Below are positions 22,639 through 33,555 of a stretch of DNA of 64,000 nt, in pieces; within the stretch, counting starts at the first letter, position 1, and every line of letters begins with the position of its first letter. A program made the translations under genes and the position numbers. Source of the stretch: Heliocidaris erythrogramma. Taxonomy: Eukaryota > Echinodermata > Echinoidea > Camarodonta > Echinometridae. The stretch lies in NCBI GenBank assembly GCA_025617745.1, contig CM046864.1:30421162-30485161 (forward strand), read 5' to 3'. The notes under the pieces were generated by a model. That model did not search any database, was not told the DNA's origin, and saw only the letters and a program-made list of their open reading frames with translations.

Positions 22639-24799
22639 ATATATGAACGAGGATATAGACATCATTAACATAACAAAGGATTTCATCTTAGAGTTTTTCC
22701 TGAAACCGGACGAGCTCTCGACCATGGGGAATTCAGAGGTAATTTTTCATTTTTTTTACGGTAAAACAACGACCCATTGAAGATTTTGATGTCATATCAC
22801 GTATATTAATCAACACAAGTTAGATTTTGTATATTATGATAGTCTGAAGTTATGTGATTTTGATGCAATCGTGTTCAGTTTTTTATTCTGATATTATTTT
22901 GGAGATGTCGAATTAAGTTCGATTATGGGAGCCGCTGAATTCTATTTCCAGCGGTGCGACGTACGCTCCTCCGCCGTGGTTGTCGGCCTCGCAATCCAGT
23001 CCCACCATGTTACGCAAGGCTCGCTTGGGAGCTGCTTTGGTCGTTTTGACTCGACGTTGTGTCTCATGCAAACGATTTGTGCTCTCTATAGTCTTATAGA
23101 ATAGATCTAGGCATATTTAGATTTTATGTAATGATCCTCATGACATACTTGTGTGATTTATTTTAGCCTTACCTTTAATACAGTCGTCAATGTCGGGGGG
23201 GGGGGGGGGTGGTCATGACTTAAAATTAAACTAAGTAAACTCTCTAGACTTAGCAATTTAAAAAAATGATTTCTGTAATGTTGCTTGTTGGATCCTTTTA
23301 CTTTCTTGAGAGTACAGTGGATTGTAGGGAGGTAATTATTAAGCCATTGTTATTTTGCTTTTCATTTCTAGACTAGAAATTGAGTCTATCACAGTATCAG
23401 GGGTGATGGGGTGGGGGGGGGGGGGGGGAGAGGGGCTTGTTCCGAAAGGGTGGGTAGCGTCGCGTCACTTTGACTTGAACGCCACCATTAATTGGTCCAA
23501 AGCCCCCTCCTCCCAGGTTTTGCTGAAAGGGTGCGTTGGGAGCATCTCATTGACTGGAAAGGCACCATTCGTCCAAAGTGCCCCCTTTTACTATGTTTAA
23601 GAAACTGATAACCTTGTTTGTTTCTTTGCTTGTCAGAGAATTATGGGAGGAAACCTGCTGGACCCCATAAAATCTGATAACACCCCCCCCCCCCCAACCG
23701 AGTGATTTTTTGGAGGATCTCCCTCCAAAATAGACAGCCCTGCAATTTTGTGTCCCCCCCCCCTTTTTACAAAATCCTTGATCCACCCCTGATTAATGAT
23801 AATAGTCAGGGGCAGATCCAGGGGGGCGCGAATCAATATGCCCCCCCCCCCTTTCAAGACCCAACTGGCATACCCTAAGTACACAAAAAAATGCCTCCTT
23901 GTGTACAAATGTTCGAGACTGAGTTCGAGATCGAGTCTTTCGGATGGTGACGTTAAAGGTCGGTCCCAGGCGTAAATAATCATATCTGATTGATGGACAG
24001 CCCTGCATTTTTGTGCCCCCCTTTTTTTTTTTTTACAAAATCCTTGATTCTTTCAAGACCCAACTGGCATACCTTAAGTACACAAAAAATGTCTCCTTGT
24101 GTACAAAATTTGTGAAATTTCCTTATCATTTTCCATATTTAAAGGCAGTCTTCAGTTAATAACATCACAGTATTTCTTATCTTATCTTTCTCTACAGGTC
24201 TATGATTTAGAAAACATCGGGCTAAACCATGAAAACTATTATATTTTTACAAGACATCTGGCATAATGGAGGACAGATGGGGCCATCAAGAAAATATCAA
24301 GATCTTCAGATGACCACAAGGCCAGGAGAACTTCAGCCTGTAAATTTGGTGAGTAGTTTATTTTTCCTTTGGTATTGTAGATTATTTTTTGAGACCAAGT
24401 AAAATAGAAAACAGGAAAGTGAAATAATAGAAAATAGATGATTTGTGTTGGGTGATTAATAATTATTTTAGTCAGGTTACACTCAGGTATATAACTTGAG
24501 AAATGACCCAGTCTTAATGAATAATGATTTTAAAGTATGATCTAGTGAATATTCAGGATAGATATTCTTTCATGATAGACAGGGGCTGGGGTGCTCACTC
24601 AGTTGAGATTTTAATTTGCTTTTTTTTTTCTTTCTGTCATATTTTGCAGGAGGCAGCCCATTCTGCAGAACTCTCCAAAGCTTCCTCTTGGTTGAACTTA
24701 AAACAAATGGCAGCAGATATCTTTGGCTTGCTTTATCACTAGGACTAGGAGATGACCAAAAAGGCATTATTCTGTGATCCTGGTTCAACAAGAAAGCAA
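22639..24799 (+). other. Three candidate spliced exons of an unknown transcript
   Basis: Exon A 22639-22738 (acceptor tttttcag, donor gag|gtaatt), exon B 24198-24348 (acceptor tctacag, donor ttg|gtgagt) and exon C 24650-24799 (acceptor attttgcag, donor caa|gtatgt) are each bounded by good splice signals. Exon A has an ATG at 22643 and joins exon B in phase, giving a short peptide that ends at TAA 24264-24266. Reading past that stop, B joins C in a frame that stays open until near the end of C. I recognise no domain. It could be a decayed coding gene, a non-coding RNA, or chance splice sites. Confidence 0.3.
23600..23791 (+). repeat. Dispersed repeat with poly(C) core, ending TTGATCCACCCCTG
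   Basis: Contains 'gcttgtcagagaattatggg', as near 7885 and inverted in 53000-53070 and 55960-56010. Two C runs follow, then an end resembling the hAT-like terminus CAGGGGYGGATC. A further copy starts at 23807 (CAGGGGCAGATCCAGG). The left boundary is not clear. Confidence 0.5.
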
Positions 24800-26896
24800 G
24801 TATGTGTTAATTCGCATTCTCCTTCATCGTTTATCCGAATTATCCTGTTAGCTTGAAAGGATATTTTTGATAGCGCAGACATTACCTTTATTGACATTCT
24901 TAATTTCTTACCATAGAGAAACCCATGTGGTGTTTGAAATACATTGTTCATGTAGTAAAGAAAATGAGATGTACACACACAGTAGTATCATATAAAACAT
25001 GTGGATTTGGAAACAACAAAGAACTCATAAATCATAAGTTACTGCCCTAAAAATGAGCCATAATGGACTTATATTCATCAAAATATTAATACCTAGGGGT
25101 AGCCCTAGAATTTTGTAACGGGGGGGGGGGGGGGGGTCCAGTTCCTTAAGCATAATTCATGTATGTCCTTACTCTCTACCGTAGGAATGACAGGATTTTT
25201 TTGCGAGATTTGTTGAGTGTAAAAAGTTATAGAGAATATGACCATTCTTTTTTACATTTGCTATGCAATGCAAGTGAATAATCCTTGCTTTTATATTTTT
25301 ATTCTAATACCCACGATGCAAGAGGATGTGAGATTTGGATAGATAGAACATGCAAGATTAGGATGAATTATTCTAAGATAACTGCCTCAATGATGCCATT
25401 TTCAGAAGGCCACTTCAAGCAGCAAATTTTGGTGTTTAACAATTATACATGTATGATCTTAACTTGCACAAGACTTTATTCCTGATTGTTTTGATGATAC
25501 ATGTATATTATTACATCTGATTAATAAATACCAGGACAAAAATAATTATCATTGCTAACAGATAAAGGGGAGGAGGTGGTTTGTCACCAGAAGGAGTTCG
25601 CGCTTGTACATGTCGTGTACCACAAGCACAGAAGTGATGTTCGAAGAAAAAAAATTAAAGTACATGATACATGTATGTACAAAGCAGTGTAAATTGGTGA
25701 ATATGTGTAATAAACTATTTCTCAGTTGAAACTTATCTGAAACATATGGATGCAATAATTGTTTTTGTTCAAGTGAATGTATTTTATGGACGGTATCAGT
25801 GGAAAAGTTATGCATGGTTTAATATTGTATATTTATAATTTTGAGGATGACTTTGGAATTCCTTGATCACTGTCTTTATTTTTCATTTTTGTTTTTAAAG
25901 TTCTTTGCACCTTTTTTTTTTTGGGGGGGGGGGGATATGGCCAAGTGGTGTCAATTAAAAGGTGTAGCACATTATCATTCGCAGGTTTGAAAATGAGTGA
26001 ATGCCACTATTTTGCAGACTTCCAAGAAAATTTTCGACTAAGCAATGACCACTTTGTGTGTAAGCTACGTTAAATTAGGCTCTATGACAGATACCTGATT
26101 TTTTGCTTGTTGAATGTATATTCACAGAAAGTACCCTATTTTCACGGAATCAGGCTTAAGCTATTTGAGTCCCTGGTTTCTTTCAGAAAGATATGACCCC
26201 ACCTTATGGTGTTTTTCTCTCCCTTTCAAAAAGAGATATAGACACTACTAGGTTGCTCTTTTTCCTTTTTCAAGTAGTGTTCATTAATACAGTCATGTAC
26301 ATGTACCTGAAAATTTACAATTTTATCAAAAATTTACACTTGTGCATATACAATTTTTTTTTAAATTGATACATGTACCACTGGGGGGGGGGGGGGGTAA
26401 TAATGTCTTAATGATGAGAAACCAGAGTGGCTGTGTTGGAGACAAGAGGGCCAAAATATTAAGTCTCGCTGATCCCGTTCCATCTAGCTTTCACTGTCTG
26501 GAAGGTGCTCCAACATGTTAGACCGAGAGCTTTGAATAGTTTCTTTTATCGACAGATTTGTTCCACTGACTGCCTGGGGAAGGTTGAGAGATGTCGGTTC
26601 TAATAAACAATTATCCATACTAGACAGTTATTTCTTGCAACATATATCACATGCTCAGGAGACTTTTGTCATTGTGCATCGCACCTGTCATTTCTGCCAA
26701 ACTTTTGCTATCCCATATCATTAACGAGTCCAAACTCTTGATTAAAAGAGATGCTCTGGAATTTCAGCTGCAATGCATAGTGTAAATTCTACTGATACAC
26801 AGTTTACATATACACACATATTTTGGGGCCACTTATTTTCAAAAAGTGAAATCTAAATATTCAGAGCAATGTTTTGAGAATATATGTAACTCAGTA
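24800..26896. other. No gene seen
   Basis: AT-rich with G runs at about 25122-25137, 25922-25934 and 26383-26397. Open frames such as 25285-25485 and 25555-25815 are short and unrecognisable. Confidence 0.55.
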
Positions 26897-27098
26897 CAGT
26901 GGTGGTTTCAGGGGGAAGAAAAGTTCGCATTTTGACAATAAAAGATCCGCCCTTTTTGTCGACCCCCCCCCCCCCCTCCCCTCCTAATGAGCGACTTTTC
27001 GAGAAGCTGGCAAGACAAAAAAAATACGGGTCTACCTTTTCAAAAAGTTGACAAACCTGCATTTGTGTGCCCCCCCCCCCATCCTGGGTCCGCCCCTG
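26897..27098. mobile_element. hAT-type MITE (202 bp)
   Basis: Left end CAGTGGTGGTTTCAGGGGG and right end reading inward CAGGGGCGGACCCAGG form degenerate TIRs. Eight flanking bases are ACTCAGTA on the left (26889-26896) and ACTGGGTA on the right (27099-27106), 6 of 8 identical. An 8-bp target duplication is a hallmark of hAT transposons. Poly(C) runs at about 26964 and 27071 are internal. Confidence 0.65.
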
Positions 27099-28293
27099 AC
27101 TGGGTACATGTACATGTATTCAAAGAAATGTCCAAAAAAAAATTTTAACATCAACTGTTTGCCAGAGCATGGAGTCGTAAAAACCATCCCAAAGGAAAGC
27201 TACAAATATGTTGGAAAAAATAGTACTAAAAGTAAAATGGCCTTTTTATTTTGACTGAAGTTTTGTATTGTACCCCCTCCCCCAACATGCCGACGTCCAC
27301 AAAATGGTTAGGGTAAGGGTATAATTAAAAGGATAACATAATCCTACAGAGGCCAACAAGACGAATGACATAGGTTGTAACTTGTACTCTTCTCAAGTGC
27401 ACAAATTTGATGATCTAATTCTGACCGATTTTGTGGACTTTCAGTCAGTCATGGCAGTTTCACTTTGTTACTTAGATTAGAATAGATCTACTGACTGTAC
27501 GGTTGTGAGTCTAAATTAAATATCTTTCATGTCTTTTTTTGGACTTTGATTTTGATTTGATAAATTACAGCCTTATTTCTGTCTCAATTAAAATGGACTG
27601 ACCTAATGTATTCCCGTCTGACTTATTAAACTGACCCCATTGCATTGGAAATGACACTCAGTCACAAGGAAAGTAGCACAGCCCAATCAACCACACACGA
27701 AATACAATATATGGGGCCTGTGATAACGCGTAAAACTATACAAAATAAAGGCGCACTCGATGAAGCTGGGCCCCAGAAGGTCATTTTGAAAGGCGTAAAA
27801 TCTTTTCAAAAAAAAACTCTAAGATGGTCAGATGTGCTATGTATTTGTCAGAAAAGTATTCATAACTAACATTTACCTCGAACCATAAAAAAATTCCGCA
27901 GAATACAGAGAAATGGTAAATCTAGGGGAACTTTTTTGATGCAAAAATCACGATCGTGATTGCCTGTAGCATCACTCACACAAACCCGGAAGTGTTGACG
28001 GTCAAATTAAATGCATGCCGATATTTTGTTTCGTTGATATGACTGTTATTATTTCTTGTACTGATAGGAGATATGGGTGGTATCTGATTTTTATTTAAAG
28101 AAGAGTTTGGAAACCACTCTGGGATTTCCTACATGACGTATTCGTTGGGTGATGACGTTTGATGAGTCATGCCATCGAGCTGAAAATTGATAACGGTAGA
28201 ATTTTAAAAGCCCCGCGGAAGTGAGCCCTCTTTTGTCTATGGAGCGACAGCGTCAAACCCACCGAATGCGCGATTGCCCATTGAAACGTGAAT
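27099..28293. other. No gene seen
   Basis: No motif-bearing frame. A 'atcacgatcgtgat' palindrome lies near 27946-27959. The last 300 bases are less AT-rich, up to the Penelope junction. Confidence 0.5.
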
Positions 28294-29086
28294 ACGTGAG
28301 AAGTGATGGGAAATTTATCACCTCCGTCTACCGCAAGCCCACATTCACGGGGCAATACATGAGATGGGACTCGTACAGTGCAACTTCATACAAGACTGGG
28401 CTCATTAGAAACTTAGTGTGCCGCGCCCTTAGGATTTGCTCTGAGTGCAAATTAGCTTCCGAAATCGCGAAAATCAAAACTATTCTCCTTGACAATGGTT
28501 ACCCTGAGCATGTTATACCAGATTTGGACCTGCCAAATGCCCCGTGTATCTCAACTTCCCTGGAGGGGTAAGGTATCTGACAAATACGCCAGTCAGATCA
28601 AACACGCAGTGTCACGCTGCTATTACGCGGTTTCGACACGCATTGTGTTTTCTACACACAGGATGCTACCGTCAACTAGCAAGGATGTACTACCCACCCC
28701 CACTTGAGTTTACCAATTTCAGTGCCGGTGCGATGCCAGGTACGTGGGCCGTACTTCTCAGCGGTTGGCTGATCGCATTAACCAACACGTCCCCTCCACT
28801 ATTCGGAACCGTACAACCAATCAGCGCACGCAGCCCGTCCGTGCCTGCAAATCTGAAGTGCACGCTAACAGACCAAAGATAGCCAAATGCGATTCAGCGA
28901 TTGGTCTCCACTTGCTGAACAGTGCAGCTTGGCACAAAGCTATGCCGACGATCAATTCTCAATTATGTCCCGGGCCAGAAGCTCAGCGCAATCGCACGAA
29001 CCCTTCTGTGCAGACAAAAGGAGTTCGTCCAAGCTTTGCGATTGTTCTGAAATTACAGCGTCTGGGTTGCGTCCGGGTTCATCGAG
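28294..29086 (+). pseudogene. Penelope-like element: end of RT, linker and GIY-YIG endonuclease
   Basis: Resumes with DGKFITSVYRKPTFTGQY and IGLIR-like LIRNLVCRALRIC, then NGYP, the C-terminal RT of Penelope-like elements. After a frameshift near 28550 comes KVSDKYASQIK...STHRMLPS..KDVLP. Then a CRCDARYVGRTSQRL.DRI.QH block follows (about 28728-28790), the core of the GIY-YIG nuclease that cuts target DNA for these retroelements. Frameshifts near 28550 and 28705 disable it. It ends where MITE-A sequence begins. Confidence 0.85.
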
Positions 29087-29093
29087 TATAATA

Positions 29094-29318
29094 TGTGACC
29101 CGCCGCCTCAAAACCTACAATAAGTCGCACGGACCACAACGTAGCAAACAGCCCAAAATAGTAAATTTGCTTGGATCAGTCGATTTTCTGTTTTTGATAG
29201 AAATGGGTAGTTTCATTATCATTCTATCATGTCTCAAGTTCGTGAGTCGTAATTCGACTTAGAAATATGTTTTTGTGGCATTTTAAAAACCCACTCTTTT
29301 TTTCACCTGTCGAGCTAA
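29094..29318. mobile_element. MITE-A, half copy
   Basis: Begins TGTGACCCGCCGCCTCAAAAC after TA (29092-29093). It runs collinear with the reverse complement of 2400-2621 up to 'cacctgtcgagcta', where the similarity ends. The other half is missing. 29319-29624 shows nothing else. Confidence 0.85.
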
Positions 29319-29624
29319 AAAATCGAAATCGCCGAAATTTGTAATTTGTAATTCCATTTAACACGTTAAGCGTTCAAATTAGCAACTGAATTTCATCTAA
29401 TGGTCATCATGTTATGATAATTTAGTAATTTTAACATTTGCTTGTGAATTTATTACACGAATACTCAAAGAATATAATTATGTAGATATACATTTTGTTT
29501 TTTCATAATGTGCTTTACATTTGCTTTACATGTTAGGCAATGCATTTCTTTGATTTCACATTTGTTTTCATTGGGTAAGGGTTATTATGTTTGACATTTG
29601 CATTTGAGTCCGGATCATAAGGGT

Positions 29625-30695
29625 TCAGCCATCTATTTCCTGGTGGTCAAGACATCTGGGGATGTAAGTCTGGGTGTGTCTGTACCAGCGCATACACTTG
29701 TCTTGGGTGATGGCGTCGATGTTCCGCCTTGCCACTTGCTGCACAAGACGTGTTCGCCATTCCTGCATCGTCACGCCCGCTTCTTATGCAGCTGCCCTGT
29801 CCCCTACCCGCTGCTGCCACTCAGCACGAGCCAAGTCTCGTTTGACGGCCGCCTTAAAGGCGGAGTGTGCCATCTCGGTGCAGTTGAGAAACGGCGAGTA
29901 CGGGGGCAGGAGTTTCAAGCTGATCCGGGGGTCAACGTCAGCTGGGAGCTGGGCACGAACGTGTGGCCGGGCATTGTCGTAAATCAAGAAAAATGGCCTC
30001 GTCTGCCGGGAACATGTTGGCGCATCCTCGAACGATTCCCTCGCCGTCGTCTCGCTGTCGTCTCACTGGACACGGTGTGGTGGACGAGGACCACCTCTCC
30101 AGATACTGCAAATGTGATGTTGCAGTTTTTTCCACGCTGACGGTTCACGAACAGGGGTACCCCTGGCAGCTCTCCCAAAAGACCTCCTGGTCCAAATGTT
30201 ATAGCCGCACTCATCGATGTATACACAATGACTGACGCCCCCTTAGGCCATGAACCACTGTACGTACTCTTGGCGCTTTTCCATAGTTATAGGGGCATTT
30301 CTGGCATCAGGAACGTCTTCGGCCAGTTTGAGGGTTATCAGCATCCCATCATGTGCCCTGGAGATAGATGTCACGGAAACGGCGGGCTTCTGGGGCAGGG
30401 AGGCTTCTAAGTCGTGCTTCATTTGCAAAAGAGTTGCTAAGGGATTGGCACCAATTATTTGCTGAAGACGGGCTCGTATGTCCACGTTAACCTTCACGTT
30501 GTTTGTCCCCCCTCTTCGCAATTTGTGACGTCTACCTGCCCTTAGGTAGGTAGCTACTGTGGATCTTGCAGTGCTCCTGTTGATACCCAGGGTGTCCGCA
30601 AGTTGCAGGTAATCTGCCTGATGTCCCTCAAATGCGTCGATAAGTCTCTCCCTATCTTCGTTTGAAATTCGCCTATATCTGACGCGCGGCTCCAT
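29625..30695 (-). pseudogene. Tc1/mariner-superfamily transposase, inactivated
   Basis: About 357 codons from ATG 30693-30695 to TGA 29625-29627, a normal length for the family. N-terminal helix-turn-helix region: RERLIDAFEGHQADY...LADTLGINRSTARS. DDE core: first Asp in YIDECGYNIWTRRS (near 30200), second in YDNARPH (near 29980), third residue Glu in PPYSPFLNCTE, 33 residues after the second Asp. Damage: in-frame TAA at 30243-30245, and frameshifts near 30165 and between 30110 and 29985. The C-terminus RRNIDAI...CYRH-like RWYRHTQ..IPRCL is kept in another frame. I could not identify its TIRs. Confidence 0.85.
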
Positions 30696-31000
30696 GATTA
30701 TGCGACAAAGGTAGATAGAGATGTGAAACAAAAGTGCACTGAACGATTACCTATGTTGCAATGGAAGACTTCTATATACTTGAAGTCTATAGACTTGAAG
30801 AAGAAGACTTGCTTCATACTACCTGTAACAGCAGTTAATGTGCATCACAAAAGACGTTATTTTAAACATTTAATTTCTAAAACATAAGTTAGAATGCACA
30901 TGCGTGATATGCACATGCGAATTTGAATGAACGCATTACGAATTCGAATGCCCACGTACGAATTTGAATGATCGAAAAGGCGCTTCCCGGCGGCGAATTT

Positions 31001-31388
31001 TTTTTTTCCTGTACCTTCGGGGCTATCCAATCTGAATATTCATGAAAGAGACTACAAGTATCGGACTTGTATTTTCTTACTCAGTTTCACCTTATTTTTA
31101 AATCAGCAAAAGAAAATTTCGTAATATATTCCTCTGCCGAGATTCGAACTTGCGGTCATTTCATCAACAGCGCACCAGATTATCCGACTGCGCCACACAG
31201 AACAGCTGTTCAACGGCCTTGCTCGTTTTATCATAATTATCCCTACAGTTCGTTTTCATGAATATTCATGCTGACTAGTCTTGACGGAATAAACCGTATT
31301 ACTCGTCATGCGCATGCGTACTCTCATCTCTAAGACCCAAGTCATTAATATTCATATTGAATAGCCCCAAAGGTACAGGAAAAAATAA
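31001..31388. mobile_element. TIR-bounded element with a tRNA-like centre
   Basis: Inverted ends of about 43 bp with 4 mismatches: TTTTTCCTGTACCTTCGGGG on the left, and CCCCAAAGGTACAGGAAAAA on the right. The flanks share GCTTCCCGGCG, which may be target duplication or simply part of the surrounding array. The middle holds the tRNA-like sequence below. Confidence 0.7.
31131..31202 (-). other. tRNA-like sequence (degenerate)
   Basis: On the minus strand TGGCGCAGTCGG serves as an A box and AGTTCGAATCT as a B box, and the outer bases pair at 6 of 7 positions. No good anticodon stem can be drawn, so it is a tRNA pseudogene or SINE-like promoter rather than a working tRNA. Confidence 0.5.
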
Positions 31389-32584
31389 AAATGCTTCCCG
31401 GCGAGGTTGCGAATTTGAATGCCCTCGACGGGCATTTTAAATTGAAAGATGTTAATGCTAAATTACTTCACCGAAGTGCGAATTTGAACGACTAACTTCA
31501 TGGTGCGGATTTATTTTTCGAATTTGAATGATTTCTTTATTAAATTGAATGGCGAACTTGCGAAAATGACCGCAAAAACCTATAACATTATTGACTTACT
31601 TTTCTCTAATTTATGGTCTAACAAGTTTACACAATAATTGGAGTGATGTAGACTTGTATTACTTGAATATACAAGCTATTATGGAATGGAACTGAGTAAT
31701 GAAAAGGAAGCCTAACCGCGCATTACAAAACAATTTATTTCAAAGTAAATTAATTAAAAGTCCAAATACCTTAAACATGCTAAATTGAATGGGATTATTA
31801 TTATTATTCGAATGCCCACGTGCGAATTTGAATGCTGGCAGAGACGCTTTCCGGCATGGTGGCGAATTTGAATGCTCCCAACCGAATTTTTATTTTGAAT
31901 GAGAAAAGTGTTAAAGACCTCAGCCTGACCCAAAACAACCACATATTGACGTAAAGTTTAGTAAACAAAGAATATAATTACCCTGGTTATTCATAAATTT
32001 TCGTCTCCGTTTATCCATAAAAAATAAAAAAGATAATTTTTTTGGTCCGCCCCCTCCCTATGGCGTAACACTGCAGGGGGTCGCTAGACGTGTGACGACA
32101 TGTCATGTATACAGCTCCGAGTGCGTCTACACGATATGTCGTCATCAAATTTTCACCCCCCGCAAAGTAGCGTTGCTCAGAGACGGGGCCCAAACCACCG
32201 GGGCTCAACATTCGGGACGCTGTTACTCATTCCACAGGAAACGGAATCTCATGAAGTTGGTTTCAATTTGTTCAGAAAATATATAGTTCCCCGTGGATGA
32301 ATAAAAGGTATATTTCAAAATTCGGTCAGGATGAGGTCTTTAAATTATTTGATCTAAGTGCGAATTTGAATGACCGAAATACCAAGTTGAACGATGAATT
32401 TTACGGGGCATTTTTTTTTTGCTAATCTGATATCAAATTGAATGAAAAAAGTCCGAAATTGACCGCAAAAACCTATAATATGAAGAAGGGTAACAGGTGA
32501 GTAATTAAGTTTGATATTTGGAATTTACCCCCACAACCCCATCATATTCTCGAATATTCGACAATGCAGTGCGAATTACGTTTA

Positions 32585-33410
32585 TTGATGCAGGTCCAGA
32601 GTTGTCATTATTTTCAAAATATCTTATTTCATTTATTCTCTTTAAACCTAATGCATGGGAGCCTAACCACTTCGTTTGAAATAGCCTGGAATAAATGAGT
32701 TAACACAATGGTCTTTGAATATCACATTTTCCCACATCATGTATCGCAGTGTTATTTTTGTGGTTATTAGCAGATAATGGTAAGGATCTGCATAGGCTTT
32801 GTGTTTGACTGACGTACCTTAACGCTATTCAGTAAAACACGTTATTTCATTTTGAAACGTGCCCAAGGTACCTCTTTATTCAGAACGTTGGCATCAAAAT
32901 ACATAAGAATACAAACTTATGATTTTGTCAAAACACACACAAACACTGATTACCATCAACACACTAGGAGCAAGGTTAACTATAATGATATTTTGTGTTT
33001 GACCAGCATAGCTTAATGTTTGCAGCGTACACAAAATACAATGTGCAGCCCGTTCTCATTTTTTCTTCTTTATTTTCATCTTCCTACCAACACAGCCCTC
33101 AATATAATTGAATAGGTAAATTTTCAATTGATGGTTCACATCTTCTTTTGCTATTCAGATGCCCTAAGAACAGGCGGAAACGTAATTTGTTCATAGTGTC
33201 AGGCCGCTTGGGTGTGCTGGTCCAACTTATTTCAAGGACTTGCTTCATTGCTTGCTCAAACGAATAAATAACACCACTGAGAATCTAAATACAATAGCAT
33301 ACAAACAAAAATCACCTCAAATGTAACTATGGCATCTGTGCTTTTTAAATTGAATTTTAACATAATTATTTCCTTGGGGGTGTTGTTTCTTCAGAGCAAT
33401 ACTATTAAAA
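32585..33410 (+). repeat. Local segmental triplication, unit 1
   Basis: Shares an ordered set of landmarks with units 2 and 3: 'gtttgactgacgtacctt', 'aaaacacacacaaa', 'gcagcccgttctcat', 'gccctcaatataattgaatagg', 'ttgctcaaacgaataaata'. Divergence is high and no frame is conserved. Confidence 0.8.
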
Positions 33411-33555
33411 AAATGCACAGGCGTAGCAAGGATTTTTCAATAGGGGGAGGGGGCAGACGACATTGGTGTAAAATGCTATAAATACTTTCTTTCCTGGATC
33501 GATGAAAACCGTTGGCGAAATCATTAGACTTCCAATCTCAGCAACTCATTGCAAT

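Larger units (their letters stand above)
22280..28293. mobile_element. About 6.0 kb insertion splitting the Penelope-like element
   Basis: The Penelope coding sequence stops at 22279 and resumes at 28294 at the matching codon. ACGT stands at both edges (22276-22279 and 28294-28297), compatible with a 4-bp target duplication. I see no clear terminal inverted repeats, LTRs or transposase, so the type is unknown; it may be composite. Candidate exons, a hAT-type MITE and several poly(G/C) repeats lie inside. Confidence 0.5.
30890..32470 (+). repeat. Irregular array, core GCGAATTTGAATG
   Basis: The word (G)CGAATTTGAATG or a near form recurs at least a dozen times at uneven spacing (for example near 30917, 30959, 31411, 31480, 31823, 31862, 32361). 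It is often near GCTTCCCGGCG and GACCGCAAAAACCTATAA blocks. Units are interrupted by a TIR element (31001-31388) and by unrelated DNA at 31940-32330. Confidence 0.65.

Noticed and set aside
28544-28882. Plus-strand frame as an independent gene
   Set aside because: It is an off-frame reading of the Penelope-like linker and GIY-YIG region, whose motifs lie in the neighbouring frame.
31131-31202. Calling a functional tRNA here
   Set aside because: A and B boxes are present but the anticodon and D arms do not fold properly.
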